Source: an uncultured bacterium
GTDB lineage: Bacteria > Bacillota > Clostridia > Lachnospirales > Lachnospiraceae
Length of the DNA stretch: 35,960 nucleotides
Assembly (NCBI GenBank): GCA_948467735.1
Contig: CAOKFN010000050.1
Coordinates: 1-35,960 of the forward strand
Direction of reading: 5' to 3'
The notes under the pieces were generated by a model. The model saw only the letters and a list, made by a program, of their open reading frames with translations. It ran no database searches and was not told where the DNA came from. Positions 1-8,746 of this stretch are shown here, piece by piece. Position numbers and translations under genes: made by a program. The stretch's first letter is position 1. Each line of letters opens with the position of its first letter.

Positions 1-61
1 TCTCTGGGTACTGTGCGGACGGATGCTGTTTTATTCCTTTTTGAGTTCCGCATCCTGTTAT

Positions 62-3000
62 TTAATCCACGCTTTTCAGTGATTCCGTCATGCTGATATT
101 TTCCAGTTTCCCTCCCATCACTTTATTGACAAACCATGCGAAAGCCATGGTCAGCACCGCGCTGTAACAGTAGCTCAGCGGTTTAATATAAATATCAAAA
201 TTCATCAAATCCACCTGTATCTCATTCATGACAAACCTGTGCAGGAAGCGGCCCAGAAAAAGCCCCGCAATCATCCCCAGAGCCGTCAGCAGAAAATTCT
301 CCCGAAATACATAGGCCGCGGTCTCCTTTTTGTGAAAGCCCAGCACCTTAATCGTGGCGATCTCCCGGATCCTCTCCGTGATGTTGATATTGGTCAGATT
401 ATACAGGACGATAAACGCCAGTCCCGCCGCGCAGCAGATAACCACCACCACAATGATGTTAAGGCTTGCCATCATATTGCCGATGCGGTCCATGGTATCC
501 GCGTTGACCGTCACATTGGCGGTCTCTTCCAGCTTCATCAGCTCTGCGGAAATTCCATGGGCCGAATCCGCGCCCTCCGCCAGATTCAGGTACGCGGTCT
601 TTCTCTCCGGTTCCTCCTGTGTCCATTCCCGCCAAGTATCCTCGGAAATATGCACGTAATTATAAATATAATTCTCGTAAACCGCCGATACCACCGCGGA
701 ATAAGAATGCATCTCATCATCCCTCAGCGTTATCGTATCCCCCGCCCGCACATTGTACAGCTTTGCCAGCTTGTCGGATATGACCGCTTCCCCTTGTTCC
801 GGATAGGCAATCCGTTCGCCGTCCTGTGTGTGGAGATTTATAAACATGGGCGTCTCCTCGGCGGTCCCGGCCACAAGATATATGGATTTTACTCCGTCCT
901 GCGCCACAAAATCCATATTTTTCTCCATGACGCAGGTAAAATCCTCCATGCCGAACGCCCGCAGCTTTTCCAGCTTCTCTCTCAAAGCGTCGTCCACGTT
1001 CTCCTTAAAAGAAACGCCCACGTCATAAATCTGTATTTCGTGAAACTGCCGAAACGCCACATCTGCAATGGAATCCTTGATGCCGAATCCCGTCACCAGA
1101 AGCGCGGTACAGCCGCTGATTCCCACCACCATCATAAAAAGCCTTTTTTTGTAGCGGAAAATATTTCTGATGGACACCTTCCGCAGAAATCCCAGACGCT
1201 TCCACACAAAGGGGATTCGCTCCAAAAATACTCGTTTCCCCGCCTTGGGCGCTTTCGGCCGCATCAGCATCGCCGCGGCTTCCGCAAGCTCCACCCGGCA
1301 GGAGAGCCATGTGGTGCCGATGGAACAGAACAGGGACACCAGCAGGGAAATGGCCGCCAGCTTCCAGTCGAACACATAAAAGATAGGATCGGCCCGATAC
1401 ATCATGCCATAGCAGAACCAAATCACCTTGGGAAATCCCCATGTTCCCACACAGAATCCGGTCACACAGCCCGTCAGCGCCGCAAGTCCCGAATAGAGCA
1501 TAAACTTTGACATGACGGCCGCCTCCCCGTAGCCCAGCGCCTTCATAACGCCTATCTGGGTTCGCTGCTCCTCCACCATCCTGTTCATGGTGGTAATGCA
1601 TACCAGCGCCGCCACCAAGAAAAAGAACAGGGGAAAAATATTGGCAATCCCCTCTATAATATTGGAATCGTTTTCAAAACATGCATACCCCATGTTGGTT
1701 TCCCTGCCCAGCACATAGGTATCCGGCTCCTTCAGCTCCAGAAGCTCCTCCTCGGCATCCGCAAGCTCTTTCTCCGCGTCCCCAATCTTCTCCTCAAATT
1801 CCTTCAGTCCATCCTGATACTCCTGCTTTCCCTCCGCATACTTCTGTTTTCCGTCCTCATATTTCTGCTTTCCGTCCTCATACTCCTGCTTTCCGTCTAA
1901 AAGCTCCGCTTCCTTCTCCGCCAGAGTCTCCTCCGCTTCCTCCATATCCTTCTGCGCGTCCCGAATGGCCTGTTCGCCGTCCAAAAGCTCCTCCCGGCCC
2001 TCCGCAATGGCCCGCTCGCCGTCTGACAGCTCCTCCTTTGCCTGCGCAAGCTCCGCCCAGCCCGCCGCAAGCTCCCTTTCGCCGTCCTGTATCTTTGCCC
2101 AGCCGTCCCCAAGCTGCGCTTCCCCGGCCGCAAGCTCCGCCTCCGCCACGTCAAGCGCGACTCTCTGCTCTTCTATGACCTGTTCTCCCTGCGCAATCTG
2201 CGCAAGCCCCGCTTCCAAGGCCTCCGGCGAAAGCAGTCCCGCCGCGGCCGCCGCCAAAAGCCCCTCCTTCTGCCCGGAAAGCTGCAATGCCTGCGCCTCC
2301 AGCGCCTGTCTTCCCGACTCCAGTTCCTGCCTTGCCTGCAAAACCGTCTCGCTTCTGCTTTCCAGCTCCGCTCTCCCCTCCGCAAGCTCCGCGTCCCCAT
2401 CCTCCAGCAGAGCTTCCGCATCCGCAATGGTCCGGCGGGCATCCGCAAGGAGCGCTTCCTTTTCCTCCAAAAGCACCCGGGCGTCCGCAAGCTCCTGCGT
2501 CTTTTCCTCTAAGGTACTCTGACCCTTGGCAAGTTCCTCTTTGGCATCCGCAAGCGCCTGCTCTCCGTCCAAAATTTTCTTCCCGGCGTCCGCAAGCTCC
2601 TTCTCGGCATCCGCAAGCTCCTTTGCGGCGTCTGCAAGCTCTTTTGCGGCGTCCGCAAGCTCCGCTTCGCCCTCCGCCTTTTTCTCTTCCAGCTCCCTGC
2701 GGGCGTCCGCAAGCTTTTCATCCGCTTCCTGCCGGATATCCTGATAACGTCTGTCCGCCGCCCGTTCGGTCAGATTCTCCCACAGGACTTCCTTCTCCTC
2801 TGTAAAGGCGGAATATTCCTCGCTGTATAAATCAAAATCTTCCCCGAAACGGACATATATTTCCGTATAATAGTCAACGTCAAACCCGTCGGAAGGCAGA
2901 TAGACAAACCCGTCCAGCCGCCCTGTCCCCAGCGAGGTATTTCCCCTTTCATACTGCAGGTAAAGCGGAGACTGCACCACGCCCGTCACATGATAGGCCC

Positions 3001-3649
3001 TGTGGGAAAAATGCTCCAAATCCTCCTCTTCATTGTCTTCCGACAGATATATATTTCCGCCGACGGAAATTTCCCCGGCCATTGCGCTGTCCACCAGACA
3101 TTCATCGCCCGACTGAGGCATCCTGCCGGAAAGAAGCTTTAGAGTGTTAAGCTCCTCCGTAACGCTGTAAGCCTTTACCACGCCTTGGCTTCCGTCCTCT
3201 AAACGATATATGATATCGAAGGAAACGGAACCCTCCACTGCCGCAGCATCCCCGGCTTCCGAAAGGGACTTCACATCCTCCTCTTCAAATCCCAAAGTGG
3301 AAATCAGACGGAAATCATAAAATCCATGCTTGTCCAGATATTCCTTCACCGTGGCAAGCATTGCCTCCTTTGTCACCTTCAGTCCCGCAAAAAAGCCTAC
3401 CCCCATGGCTATAATTCCAAAAATTGCCATAAAACGGCCAAAGCTGGACTTTATTTCCCTGAACGCGGTTTTTCTCAGGGAGGATTTTCCCCTGTGAAAT
3501 ATTTTCCCCCGCCGAGATGTTATTCCCCCATGGGATGCCTTTCCCCTATGGGATGCATTTTCCTCATGGGATTCTCCTTCCCTATGGGATGTTCTATCCC
3601 TCTGGGGTGTTTTATCCCTATGGGATGCTTTTCTTCCATATTCTGTCAT
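62..3649 (-). CDS. FtsX-family ABC transporter permease with long coiled-coil insert
   Basis: Integral membrane subunit of an export-type or mechanotransmitting ABC system; partner of the ATPase just upstream. Residues about 70-93 form the first membrane helix. The outer domain carries a very long alanine/glutamate/leucine coiled coil (about 310-660) built from ELADA-like repeats. Membrane clusters near 660-780 (with EQRTQIGVMKALGYG) and 1065-1190 (with REIATIKVLGF) are the two FtsX modules, and another helix lies near 870. The first ~57 residues are an unusual basic hexapeptide repeat (ASHRGK-like) encoded by an 18-bp tandem repeat. The start is uncertain: ATG 3649 has only a weak ribosome site, but no better in-frame ATG precedes the first helix. 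Substrate unknown. The coiled coil is typical of some Firmicutes FtsX-like permeases; whether it binds another envelope protein is inference. Confidence 0.9.
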   Translation of the reverse strand: MTEYGRKASHRDKTPQRDRTSHREGESHEENASHRGKASHGGITSRRGKIFHRGKSSLRKTAFREIKSSFGRFMAIFGIIAMGVGFFAGLKVTKEAMLATVKEYLDKHGFYDFRLISTLGFEEEDVKSLSEAGDAAAVEGSVSFDIIYRLEDGSQGVVKAYSVTEELNTLKLLSGRMPQSGDECLVDSAMAGEISVGGNIYLSEDNEEEDLEHFSHRAYHVTGVVQSPLYLQYERGNTSLGTGRLDGFVYLPSDGFDVDYYTEIYVRFGEDFDLYSEEYSAFTEEKEVLWENLTERAADRRYQDIRQEADEKLADARRELEEKKAEGEAELADAAKELADAAKELADAEKELADAGKKILDGEQALADAKEELAKGQSTLEEKTQELADARVLLEEKEALLADARRTIADAEALLEDGDAELAEGRAELESRSETVLQARQELESGRQALEAQALQLSGQKEGLLAAAAAGLLSPEALEAGLAQIAQGEQVIEEQRVALDVAEAELAAGEAQLGDGWAKIQDGERELAAGWAELAQAKEELSDGERAIAEGREELLDGEQAIRDAQKDMEEAEETLAEKEAELLDGKQEYEDGKQKYEDGKQKYAEGKQEYQDGLKEFEEKIGDAEKELADAEEELLELKEPDTYVLGRETNMGYACFENDSNIIEGIANIFPLFFFLVAALVCITTMNRMVEEQRTQIGVMKALGYGEAAVMSKFMLYSGLAALTGCVTGFCVGTWGFPKVIWFCYGMMYRADPIFYVFDWKLAAISLLVSLFCSIGTTWLSCRVELAEAAAMLMRPKAPKAGKRVFLERIPFVWKRLGFLRKVSIRNIFRYKKRLFMMVVGISGCTALLVTGFGIKDSIADVAFRQFHEIQIYDVGVSFKENVDDALREKLEKLRAFGMEDFTCVMEKNMDFVAQDGVKSIYLVAGTAEETPMFINLHTQDGERIAYPEQGEAVISDKLAKLYNVRAGDTITLRDDEMHSYSAVVSAVYENYIYNYVHISEDTWREWTQEEPERKTAYLNLAEGADSAHGISAELMKLEETANVTVNADTMDRIGNMMASLNIIVVVVICCAAGLAFIVLYNLTNINITERIREIATIKVLGFHKKETAAYVFRENFLLTALGMIAGLFLGRFLHRFVMNEIQVDLMNFDIYIKPLSYCYSAVLTMAFAWFVNKVMGGKLENISMTESLKSVD
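3512..3637. repeat. 18-bp tandem repeat in permease 5' end
   Basis: ATGGGATG-type units recur at 3530, 3548, 3566, 3584, 3602 and 3620, exactly 18 bp apart, with a degenerate unit near 3512. Each unit encodes six residues, so copy number could change without shifting the frame. The units contain CCCATAGGG, a near-palindrome. Confidence 0.85.
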
Positions 3650-3784
3650 GGCGTCTTCTCACCCATTTCATTCCTCCGGCCAAATTTCTGTCATATTCCC
3701 TATTTCCCCGTTCATAATCTCCCGCCCGCAGCTCTGTCCGTTCCTGTCTTCGGCATGGCGCTCCAAAGATATCCGCGTCCGTCC

Positions 3785-4507
3785 CTACCATTCTATCTCC
3801 GCCACATCCACAATATTCTCATTTTTCACCATGCTGACCACCGTGCCGCTTTTCACCGTGATGATACGGTCGGCCATGGCGGTCAGGGCCTGATTATGCG
3901 TTATGACGATCACCGTCCTCCCCATTTCCCTGCAGGTATTCTGAAGCAGCTTCAATACGGCTTTTCCCGTATTATAATCAAGCGCGCCGGTGGGTTCGTC
4001 ACAGAGAAGAATCTTGGGATTTTTCGCCAAAGCTCTGGCGATGGCCACCCGCTGCTGTTCACCTCCCGACAGCTGGGCCGGAAAATTGCCCGCCCGGTCC
4101 TTTAGTCCCACCTGCTCCAGCACCGCTGCAGCGTCCAGCGGATCCCTGCAAATCTGGGCCGCCAGCTCCACATTTTCCAAAGCCGTCAAATTCTGGACCA
4201 GATTATAGAACTGAAACACAAATCCCACGTCATACCGTCTGTAATCTGTCAGCTGTTTCTTGGGAAAGGCGGATATCTCCTGCCCGTCCAGACATACCTT
4301 TCCCTCGGATAAGGTATCCATTCCGCCCAATATATTCAATATGGTGGTCTTTCCCGCGCCGGAAGCCCCCACAATCACGCAGAACTCTCCCTTTTCAATC
4401 TCAAAATTCACATCGTGAAGGGCTTGAATCTCCACCTCGCCGGTCTTATAAACTTTTTTCACATCCTGAAAACTTACAAAAGCACTCATATTTTTATATT
4501 TATCCAT
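3785..4507 (-). CDS. ABC transporter ATP-binding protein (MacB/LolD-like)
   Basis: Cytoplasmic ATPase that powers the adjacent permease. Motifs in order: Walker A GASGAGKTT (about 46-54), Q-loop VFQFYNL (about 95), signature LSGGEQQR (about 147), Walker B ILLCDEPTGALD (about 167-178) and H-loop ITHN (about 200). The 240-residue length and the FQFYNL/LTALENV pattern are those of the LolD/MacB/YknY group that pairs with FtsX-type permeases. It is followed after 135 bp by the permease on the same strand, so the two form an operon. ATG 4507 sits five bases after a GTTCCCG/CGGGAAC hairpin, which may affect initiation; ATG 4489 is the alternative start. Substrate cannot be read from the sequence. 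Confidence 0.95.
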   Translation of the reverse strand: MDKYKNMSAFVSFQDVKKVYKTGEVEIQALHDVNFEIEKGEFCVIVGASGAGKTTILNILGGMDTLSEGKVCLDGQEISAFPKKQLTDYRRYDVGFVFQFYNLVQNLTALENVELAAQICRDPLDAAAVLEQVGLKDRAGNFPAQLSGGEQQRVAIARALAKNPKILLCDEPTGALDYNTGKAVLKLLQNTCREMGRTVIVITHNQALTAMADRIITVKSGTVVSMVKNENIVDVAEIEW

Positions 4508-4740
4508 TCCAGTTCCCGTTTACGGGAACTTGTTTCGCTCTCTTCACTACAGCACCCTTGTTGGGGAAAAAATTTCATCTGCATAAGACGCAGCTGTAAT
4601 TTTTTCCGGGTGCTTTCGTTTCGAGACTGTTTTTATTCAGTTCCTATTTACGGGAACTTGTTCCGCTCTCTTCACTACAACGCCTTTATTAGAAAAAAAT
4701 TTTCATCCACATAAGACGCAGCAGCAATTTTTTTCTAATC
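4508..4740 (-). promoter_or_regulatory. tandemly duplicated hairpin leader of ABC operon
   Basis: Two copies of a ~100-bp unit (4510-4606 and 4638-4739, period 128) fill the 5' leader. Each holds a long A/T stem: 4565-4574 with 4598-4607, extended by GCACCC/GGGTGC at 4552-4557 and 4608-4613; and 4689-4701 with 4726-4738, a perfect 13 bp. Each also has a conserved TGAAGAGAGCG stretch and a GTTCCCG-type inverted repeat, the one at 4512-4529 abutting the ATPase start codon. Duplication with the stems kept suggests a cis-acting RNA or a double protein-binding site. Family not recognised. Confidence 0.6.
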
Positions 4741-4746
4741 TTAAAA

Positions 4747-4775
4747 AGTATAACACAAAACCTTCCATTCTACAA
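4747..4775 (-). promoter_or_regulatory. sigma-A-like promoter of ABC operon
   Basis: On the minus strand TTGTAG (4770-4775), a 17-bp spacer and TATACT (4747-4752). Transcription would start near 4740, right at the first leader hairpin. It overlaps the divergent glycosyltransferase promoter within a partial inverted repeat (TATAACA at 4749-4755 and TGTTATA at 4783-4789). Confidence 0.6.
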
Positions 4776-4785
4776 AGTGTTTTGT

Positions 4786-4791
4786 TATAAT
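4786..4791 (+). promoter_or_regulatory. -10 box of glycosyltransferase gene
   Basis: TATAAT at 4786-4791 with no good -35 at 17 bp. Start would be near 4798, which leaves room for a ribosome site only if translation begins at ATG 4825, not at GTG 4804. Confidence 0.45.
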
Positions 4792-4824
4792 TAACAAAAA
4801 AAGGTGAAACGCGAGGATACATTT

Positions 4825-7800
4825 ATGTTTTACATTCACTTATCTGCAATGGCAGGACTCCTTCTCTTGGGCTTCTCTTTCCTGAAAATGCAAAAAGGAC
4901 AGGACGCCTTCCAAAAAAGCTGGCTGGCGGCGCTGTTTCTGGCGGCCTTGTCCGTCCGGCTGGCGGCCGCCGCCTTCTCTAAGGGCTTCGGCAACGATAC
5001 GGCCTGTTTTGCGGCTTGGGCCGACAGAATTTTCCAAGTGGGACCGTCGGGCTTTTATTCGCCGGATGTATTCACCGATTATCCTCCCGGCTACATGTAT
5101 GTGCTGTGGCTTCTGGGTGCGGTTCGGAAAATTTTCGGCATAGGATATTATTCCACTCCTCATTTAATTTTATTAAAGCTTCCCGCCATTATCTGCGACA
5201 TGGCCTGCGCTTTTCTGCTTTTTCGAGAAGCCTGCGGGAAATGCAGCAGACAGCAGGCGTTGTTTTTGTGCATGGCATATCTGTTCAACCCTGTGATCAT
5301 TTTGAATTCTTCCGTTTGGGGACAGGTGGATTCCATCTATACTCTGGCGATTATTTATATGTGTCTGTGCCTTGTCCACAGAAAAATGTACTCCGCTTAC
5401 ATAACGTTTGCCGTCGGCATATTGATTAAACCGCAGACGCTGATGTTTGCCCCCGTGCTTCTGGCGGCCATCATAGACCATGTATTTTTTAAAGATTTCT
5501 CTGTGAAAAATCTGCTGCATCATCTGTTTCAGGGGCTTACCGCCATCGGGGGCATGTTCATTCTCTGCCTCCCCTTCGGTCTGGAAAATGTGTGGAAGCA
5601 GTATTTCAGCACTGTGACCTCCTACCCTTACGCCGCGGTCAACGCCTGCAATATCTGGGGCTTGTTCGGTTTAAATTGGATTAGTCAGGAAAGCACCTTT
5701 CTTGGAATTCCCTATCGAATTTTTGGGTGGACGGCCATCCTTGCCGCGGTGGCCTTGATGCTTGCGCTGAGCCTGCGAAACCGCCGGGATACGGAGAAAT
5801 ATCCTTTTCTGGGCGCGTTTCTTCTAGTCACCATTTTTGTGTTTTCCGTGCGTATGCATGAGCGATACCTCTATCCCGCCCTGCTGCTCTTGTTATTCGC
5901 CTATGTCTACAAGCCTGCCAAGCTGACCTTTTTCTGCTATGGCGGCCTTTCCTTGATGCACTTTTATAATACGGCGCAGGTGTTGTTTTTCTATGACCCC
6001 GCCAATTACGACAGGAAAAATCCTCTCATTCTGCTGGTCTCCGCAGGCATGCTTGCATGTGCGGGACTGCTCTTTTATGTGACTTACCGATACTACAGAG
6101 GCGCCGGTGCCATGCAGGCCGGCTGGAATCCTGAAAACGGCAGAGACACAGGGCGGTCTATGGGACGAGCAGACCATAAGGCAAAGGCTTCTCAGGAGGA
6201 AACGGCCGGACACAGGACAGCACAGGACAGCACGGGCAAGGGACAAGCCGGGCAGAAACCGGAACATTCAGGGAACAGGACGGATAGCGGGTCAAACACG
6301 CCAAGGACAAAACAGGCGGGCGCCTTCCAGATTTCCCACAGGGGAACGCCCTTGAAAAAGGCCGACTTTGCCTGCATGCTGATACTCACCCTGATTTACA
6401 GCTGTTTTGCGCTTTACGATCTGGGAGACCGCCAAGCCCCCTCCACCACCTTTGACATGACCCAGAGCCAGACGATCACACTGGACTTCGGCTCTAAGAC
6501 GCCTGCGGCAGTTTCTTACTATATAGCCCCATGGCACAATCGCTTCTTTACTTTGGAAGGAAAAAGCCGCCCGGAAGACATGTGGACAAGCTTGGGAGAG
6601 GTGAATTTTAAGAATGTCTTTACTTGGCAGAACGCGGAACTTGGAACGGGCGGCGCCGGAATAACCATGCTCAGGCTTACCTTGAAGGATAATCAGGCAT
6701 CCCTTATGGAGCTTGTCTTTTTGGACAAGTACGGCAATGTCCTGACCCCCGTAAACGCGGAGGATTATCCCGCTCTCTTTGACGAAGCCGCCCTCCGGCC
6801 GACAGTGAGCACTTTCCGGAACAGTATGTACTTTGATGAAATCTATCATGGACGCACTGCTTATGAGTTCATCCACGGACTCACTTCCTACGAGAATACG
6901 CACCCGCCCTTTGGCAAAATCCTGATCTCTCTGGGCGTCGCCCTGTTTGGCATGAATCCCTTCGGCTGGCGTATTATAGGCGTGCTCTTTGGTATCGCTA
7001 TGGTGCCCTTTGTCTATTTATTTGCCAGAAGGATTTCGGACAGCACTCTTTTGGCCGCCCTTGCCTGCACATTGTTTACTTTTGATTTTATGCATTTCGC
7101 CCAGACCAGACTGGCGACCATTGATGTGTATGTCACCTTCTTCGTCATACTAATGTATTATTTTATGTACCAATACAGCCAGCTCAGCTTTTATGACACG
7201 GAGCTGAAAAAGACATGGCTTCCGCTGGGCGCCTGCGGCGTCTGCATGGGATTCGGCGTCGCGTCCAAATGGACGGGGATTTATGCAGGGGCCGGACTTG
7301 CGCTGATTTTCTTTTCCACCCTGTACCGGAGAGCGAAAGAATACCGTTTTGCCAAAAAGAATCCTTCCGGCAGTACCTGCGGCATTTCCCATAAGCATGT
7401 CATAGAACATTTTGCACCGGATACCAAACGCACCGTCGGCTTCTGCATGGTGTTCTTTGTGGCTGTGCCCGCCCTCATTTATCTGCTGTCCTACCTTCCT
7501 TTCAGGGATTATTCCGACAGGGCGCTGTTTGACCGGATGCTGTATAACCAGAAAACCATGTTCGGCTATCACAGCGGCTTGGATTCCACTCATCCCTATT
7601 CCTCCACTTGGTATGAATGGCCCATTATGAAACGCCCCATCTGGTACTATTCGCGCACCGTCACGGAGACGCCGCACACCCCTTCCAAAAATCTGCGGCC
7701 GGAGGCAGACACAGGGGAAGCGAATATTGCAGCCTCAAACGGGACAGCGAAATTTCCCTATCGGACTACCGATACCGTCCCGCAGCCCGTGGACACGGGC

Positions 7801-8211
7801 CTGAGGGAAGGCATCAGTTCTTTCGGCAATCCTGCAGTGTGGTGGCTTGGAATTCCCGCCGCGCTCCATATGGTATACCTATGGTTTAGAAAAAAAGACA
7901 AAAACGCGGCGTTTCTGGTCATCGGATATCTGGCTCAGTACCTGCCATGGTTCTTTGTGACCCGCATCACATTTATCTATCACTACTTTCCCAGCGTGAT
8001 ATTTGTGGTGCTTATGATTATGTACAGCATCATGCAGGAAAAGGAAAACATGTCCAAACGCACTTTCTTCGGAATAGTGATGCTGTACGGCGCCGCTGCC
8101 GTGATTCTCTTTCTGATGTTTTATCCGGTGCTTGCGGGACAGCCTGTGGCGGCTTCCTATGTGGCCAAGTATCTGAGGTGGTTTAAAAGCTGGGTGCTGA
8201 CGGCAAAGTGA
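4825..8211 (+). CDS. two-module GT-C glycosyltransferase (mannosyltransferase-like + PMT/GT39)
   Basis: Polytopic membrane enzyme expected to move sugar from a polyprenyl-phosphate carrier to an extracytoplasmic acceptor. Residues about 1-420 are a GT-C module with GNDTACFAAW, DYPPGYMYVL and NSSVWGQVDSIYT. A charged Gly/Ser/Gln-rich linker (about 430-505) follows. The second module is protein-O-mannosyltransferase-like: an N-terminal beta-rich insert with SYYIAPWHN, the catalytic-type Asp-Glu in YFDEIYHG near 667 and THPPFGK near 692, then many helices. ATG 4825 is chosen because GAGGA lies seven bases upstream; GTG 4804 would add seven residues with almost no leader. The gene stands alone and ends at a bidirectional terminator. 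Two complete GT-C folds in one chain of 1,128 residues is unusual. Donor and acceptor are unknown. Confidence 0.88.
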   Translation: MFYIHLSAMAGLLLLGFSFLKMQKGQDAFQKSWLAALFLAALSVRLAAAAFSKGFGNDTACFAAWADRIFQVGPSGFYSPDVFTDYPPGYMYVLWLLGAVRKIFGIGYYSTPHLILLKLPAIICDMACAFLLFREACGKCSRQQALFLCMAYLFNPVIILNSSVWGQVDSIYTLAIIYMCLCLVHRKMYSAYITFAVGILIKPQTLMFAPVLLAAIIDHVFFKDFSVKNLLHHLFQGLTAIGGMFILCLPFGLENVWKQYFSTVTSYPYAAVNACNIWGLFGLNWISQESTFLGIPYRIFGWTAILAAVALMLALSLRNRRDTEKYPFLGAFLLVTIFVFSVRMHERYLYPALLLLLFAYVYKPAKLTFFCYGGLSLMHFYNTAQVLFFYDPANYDRKNPLILLVSAGMLACAGLLFYVTYRYYRGAGAMQAGWNPENGRDTGRSMGRADHKAKASQEETAGHRTAQDSTGKGQAGQKPEHSGNRTDSGSNTPRTKQAGAFQISHRGTPLKKADFACMLILTLIYSCFALYDLGDRQAPSTTFDMTQSQTITLDFGSKTPAAVSYYIAPWHNRFFTLEGKSRPEDMWTSLGEVNFKNVFTWQNAELGTGGAGITMLRLTLKDNQASLMELVFLDKYGNVLTPVNAEDYPALFDEAALRPTVSTFRNSMYFDEIYHGRTAYEFIHGLTSYENTHPPFGKILISLGVALFGMNPFGWRIIGVLFGIAMVPFVYLFARRISDSTLLAALACTLFTFDFMHFAQTRLATIDVYVTFFVILMYYFMYQYSQLSFYDTELKKTWLPLGACGVCMGFGVASKWTGIYAGAGLALIFFSTLYRRAKEYRFAKKNPSGSTCGISHKHVIEHFAPDTKRTVGFCMVFFVAVPALIYLLSYLPFRDYSDRALFDRMLYNQKTMFGYHSGLDSTHPYSSTWYEWPIMKRPIWYYSRTVTETPHTPSKNLRPEADTGEANIAASNGTAKFPYRTTDTVPQPVDTGLREGISSFGNPAVWWLGIPAALHMVYLWFRKKDKNAAFLVIGYLAQYLPWFFVTRITFIYHYFPSVIFVVLMIMYSIMQEKENMSKRTFFGIVMLYGAAAVILFLMFYPVLAGQPVAASYVAKYLRWFKSWVLTAK

Positions 8212-8223
8212 CCGGGTGAACGA

Positions 8224-8305
8224 AAAAACGCCATATTCAAAGCGGATTATTTCTTGCGAGAGTACAGACAAACTCTCCGCCCGCTTTGAATATGGCGCTT
8301 TTTAA
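8224..8305. terminator. bidirectional Rho-independent terminator
   Basis: Arms 8229-8245 and 8281-8297 pair perfectly over 17 bp with a 35-nt loop, flanked by A-run and T-run so that it can work in both directions. The stem (GCGCCATATTCAAAGC) resembles the sRNA hairpins further right, but the loop differs and no operator motif precedes it. Confidence 0.8.
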
Positions 8306-8631
8306 TAGCCATCCTCGTCCGTATAAGTCACCACGATCTGTCCCCGCCTGCTGCCACGTCCTGAAGCTTAAGTTCACCGCTTCCACCCGTCCGGTACAGA
8401 TAAATATCCGAATCCCTAGCCCAGAGCTGTACAGGCTCTTCCTGATAAAACTGCATTCCAAGAAAAATATCGGCGGCCCCCAAACTTAAATGAAATATTT
8501 CTTCCGATTCCAGAACAATGTCATAATATTCCGTCCTCTCGGTAATGGCGGTCAGGTCGGACATGCCCGCCCCAACTCCCCGCCATTTACAATCTTATAC
8601 AGCAGTACGATGAAAAGGGGATAATCTTCAT
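8302..8631 (-). pseudogene. multiply frameshifted small gene remnant
   Basis: Pieces of a coherent protein appear in changing frames. A start at 8631 (MKII) leads by shift into PLFIVLLYKIVNGGELGRA, then into a 78-residue frame from 8564 (YDIVLESEEIFHLSLGAADI, later VQLWARDSDIYLYRTGG). A last shift near 8340 gives QIVVTYTDEDGY and a stop at 8302. Composition is protein-like throughout, so I call a decayed gene, probably a small exported or pilus-like protein with an N-terminal hydrophobic segment. Family not recognised. Reading errors at homopolymers could mimic this. Confidence 0.45.
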
Positions 8632-8643
8632 TTTGTATACAAT

Positions 8644-8745
8644 CTATAGACAGTCATATTCACCTGTTGATGCATGCACCTCAATCGAAGGTATGATTGA
8701 TGTTATAAGCATTGCGCAAACCAATAAAATAGAAATGTATTTCAT
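8644..8745 (-). pseudogene. truncated copy of secreted protein (signal peptide only)
   Basis: Thirty-three codons nearly identical to the start of the 275-residue secreted protein at 12498-13325: MKYISILLVCAMLITSI, then VHASTGEYDC, then a stop. Homology ends there and unrelated sequence follows. It lies directly after the membrane-protein pseudogene, the same gene order as the intact pair at 13.9-12.5 kb, so the pair was duplicated before decay. Confidence 0.75.
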
Positions 8746-8746
8746 C

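Noticed and set aside
21..55. GGATGC/GCATCC inverted repeat after the permease as a terminator
   Set aside because: Only a 6-bp stem with a 23-nt loop and no U-run after it.
1681..2805. Long open frames on the plus strand opposite the permease coiled coil, rich in Ser, Pro and Arg
   Set aside because: They mirror the Ala/Glu/Leu repeats of the real gene; no ribosome sites and no protein-like composition.
3512..3637. 18-bp repeats as a CRISPR array
   Set aside because: Units are contiguous without spacers, in frame with the gene, and there are no cas genes.
8224..8305. Hairpin after the glycosyltransferase as an eighth sRNA
   Set aside because: The stem resembles the family, but the loop is unrelated and there is no operator or -10 at the proper place.
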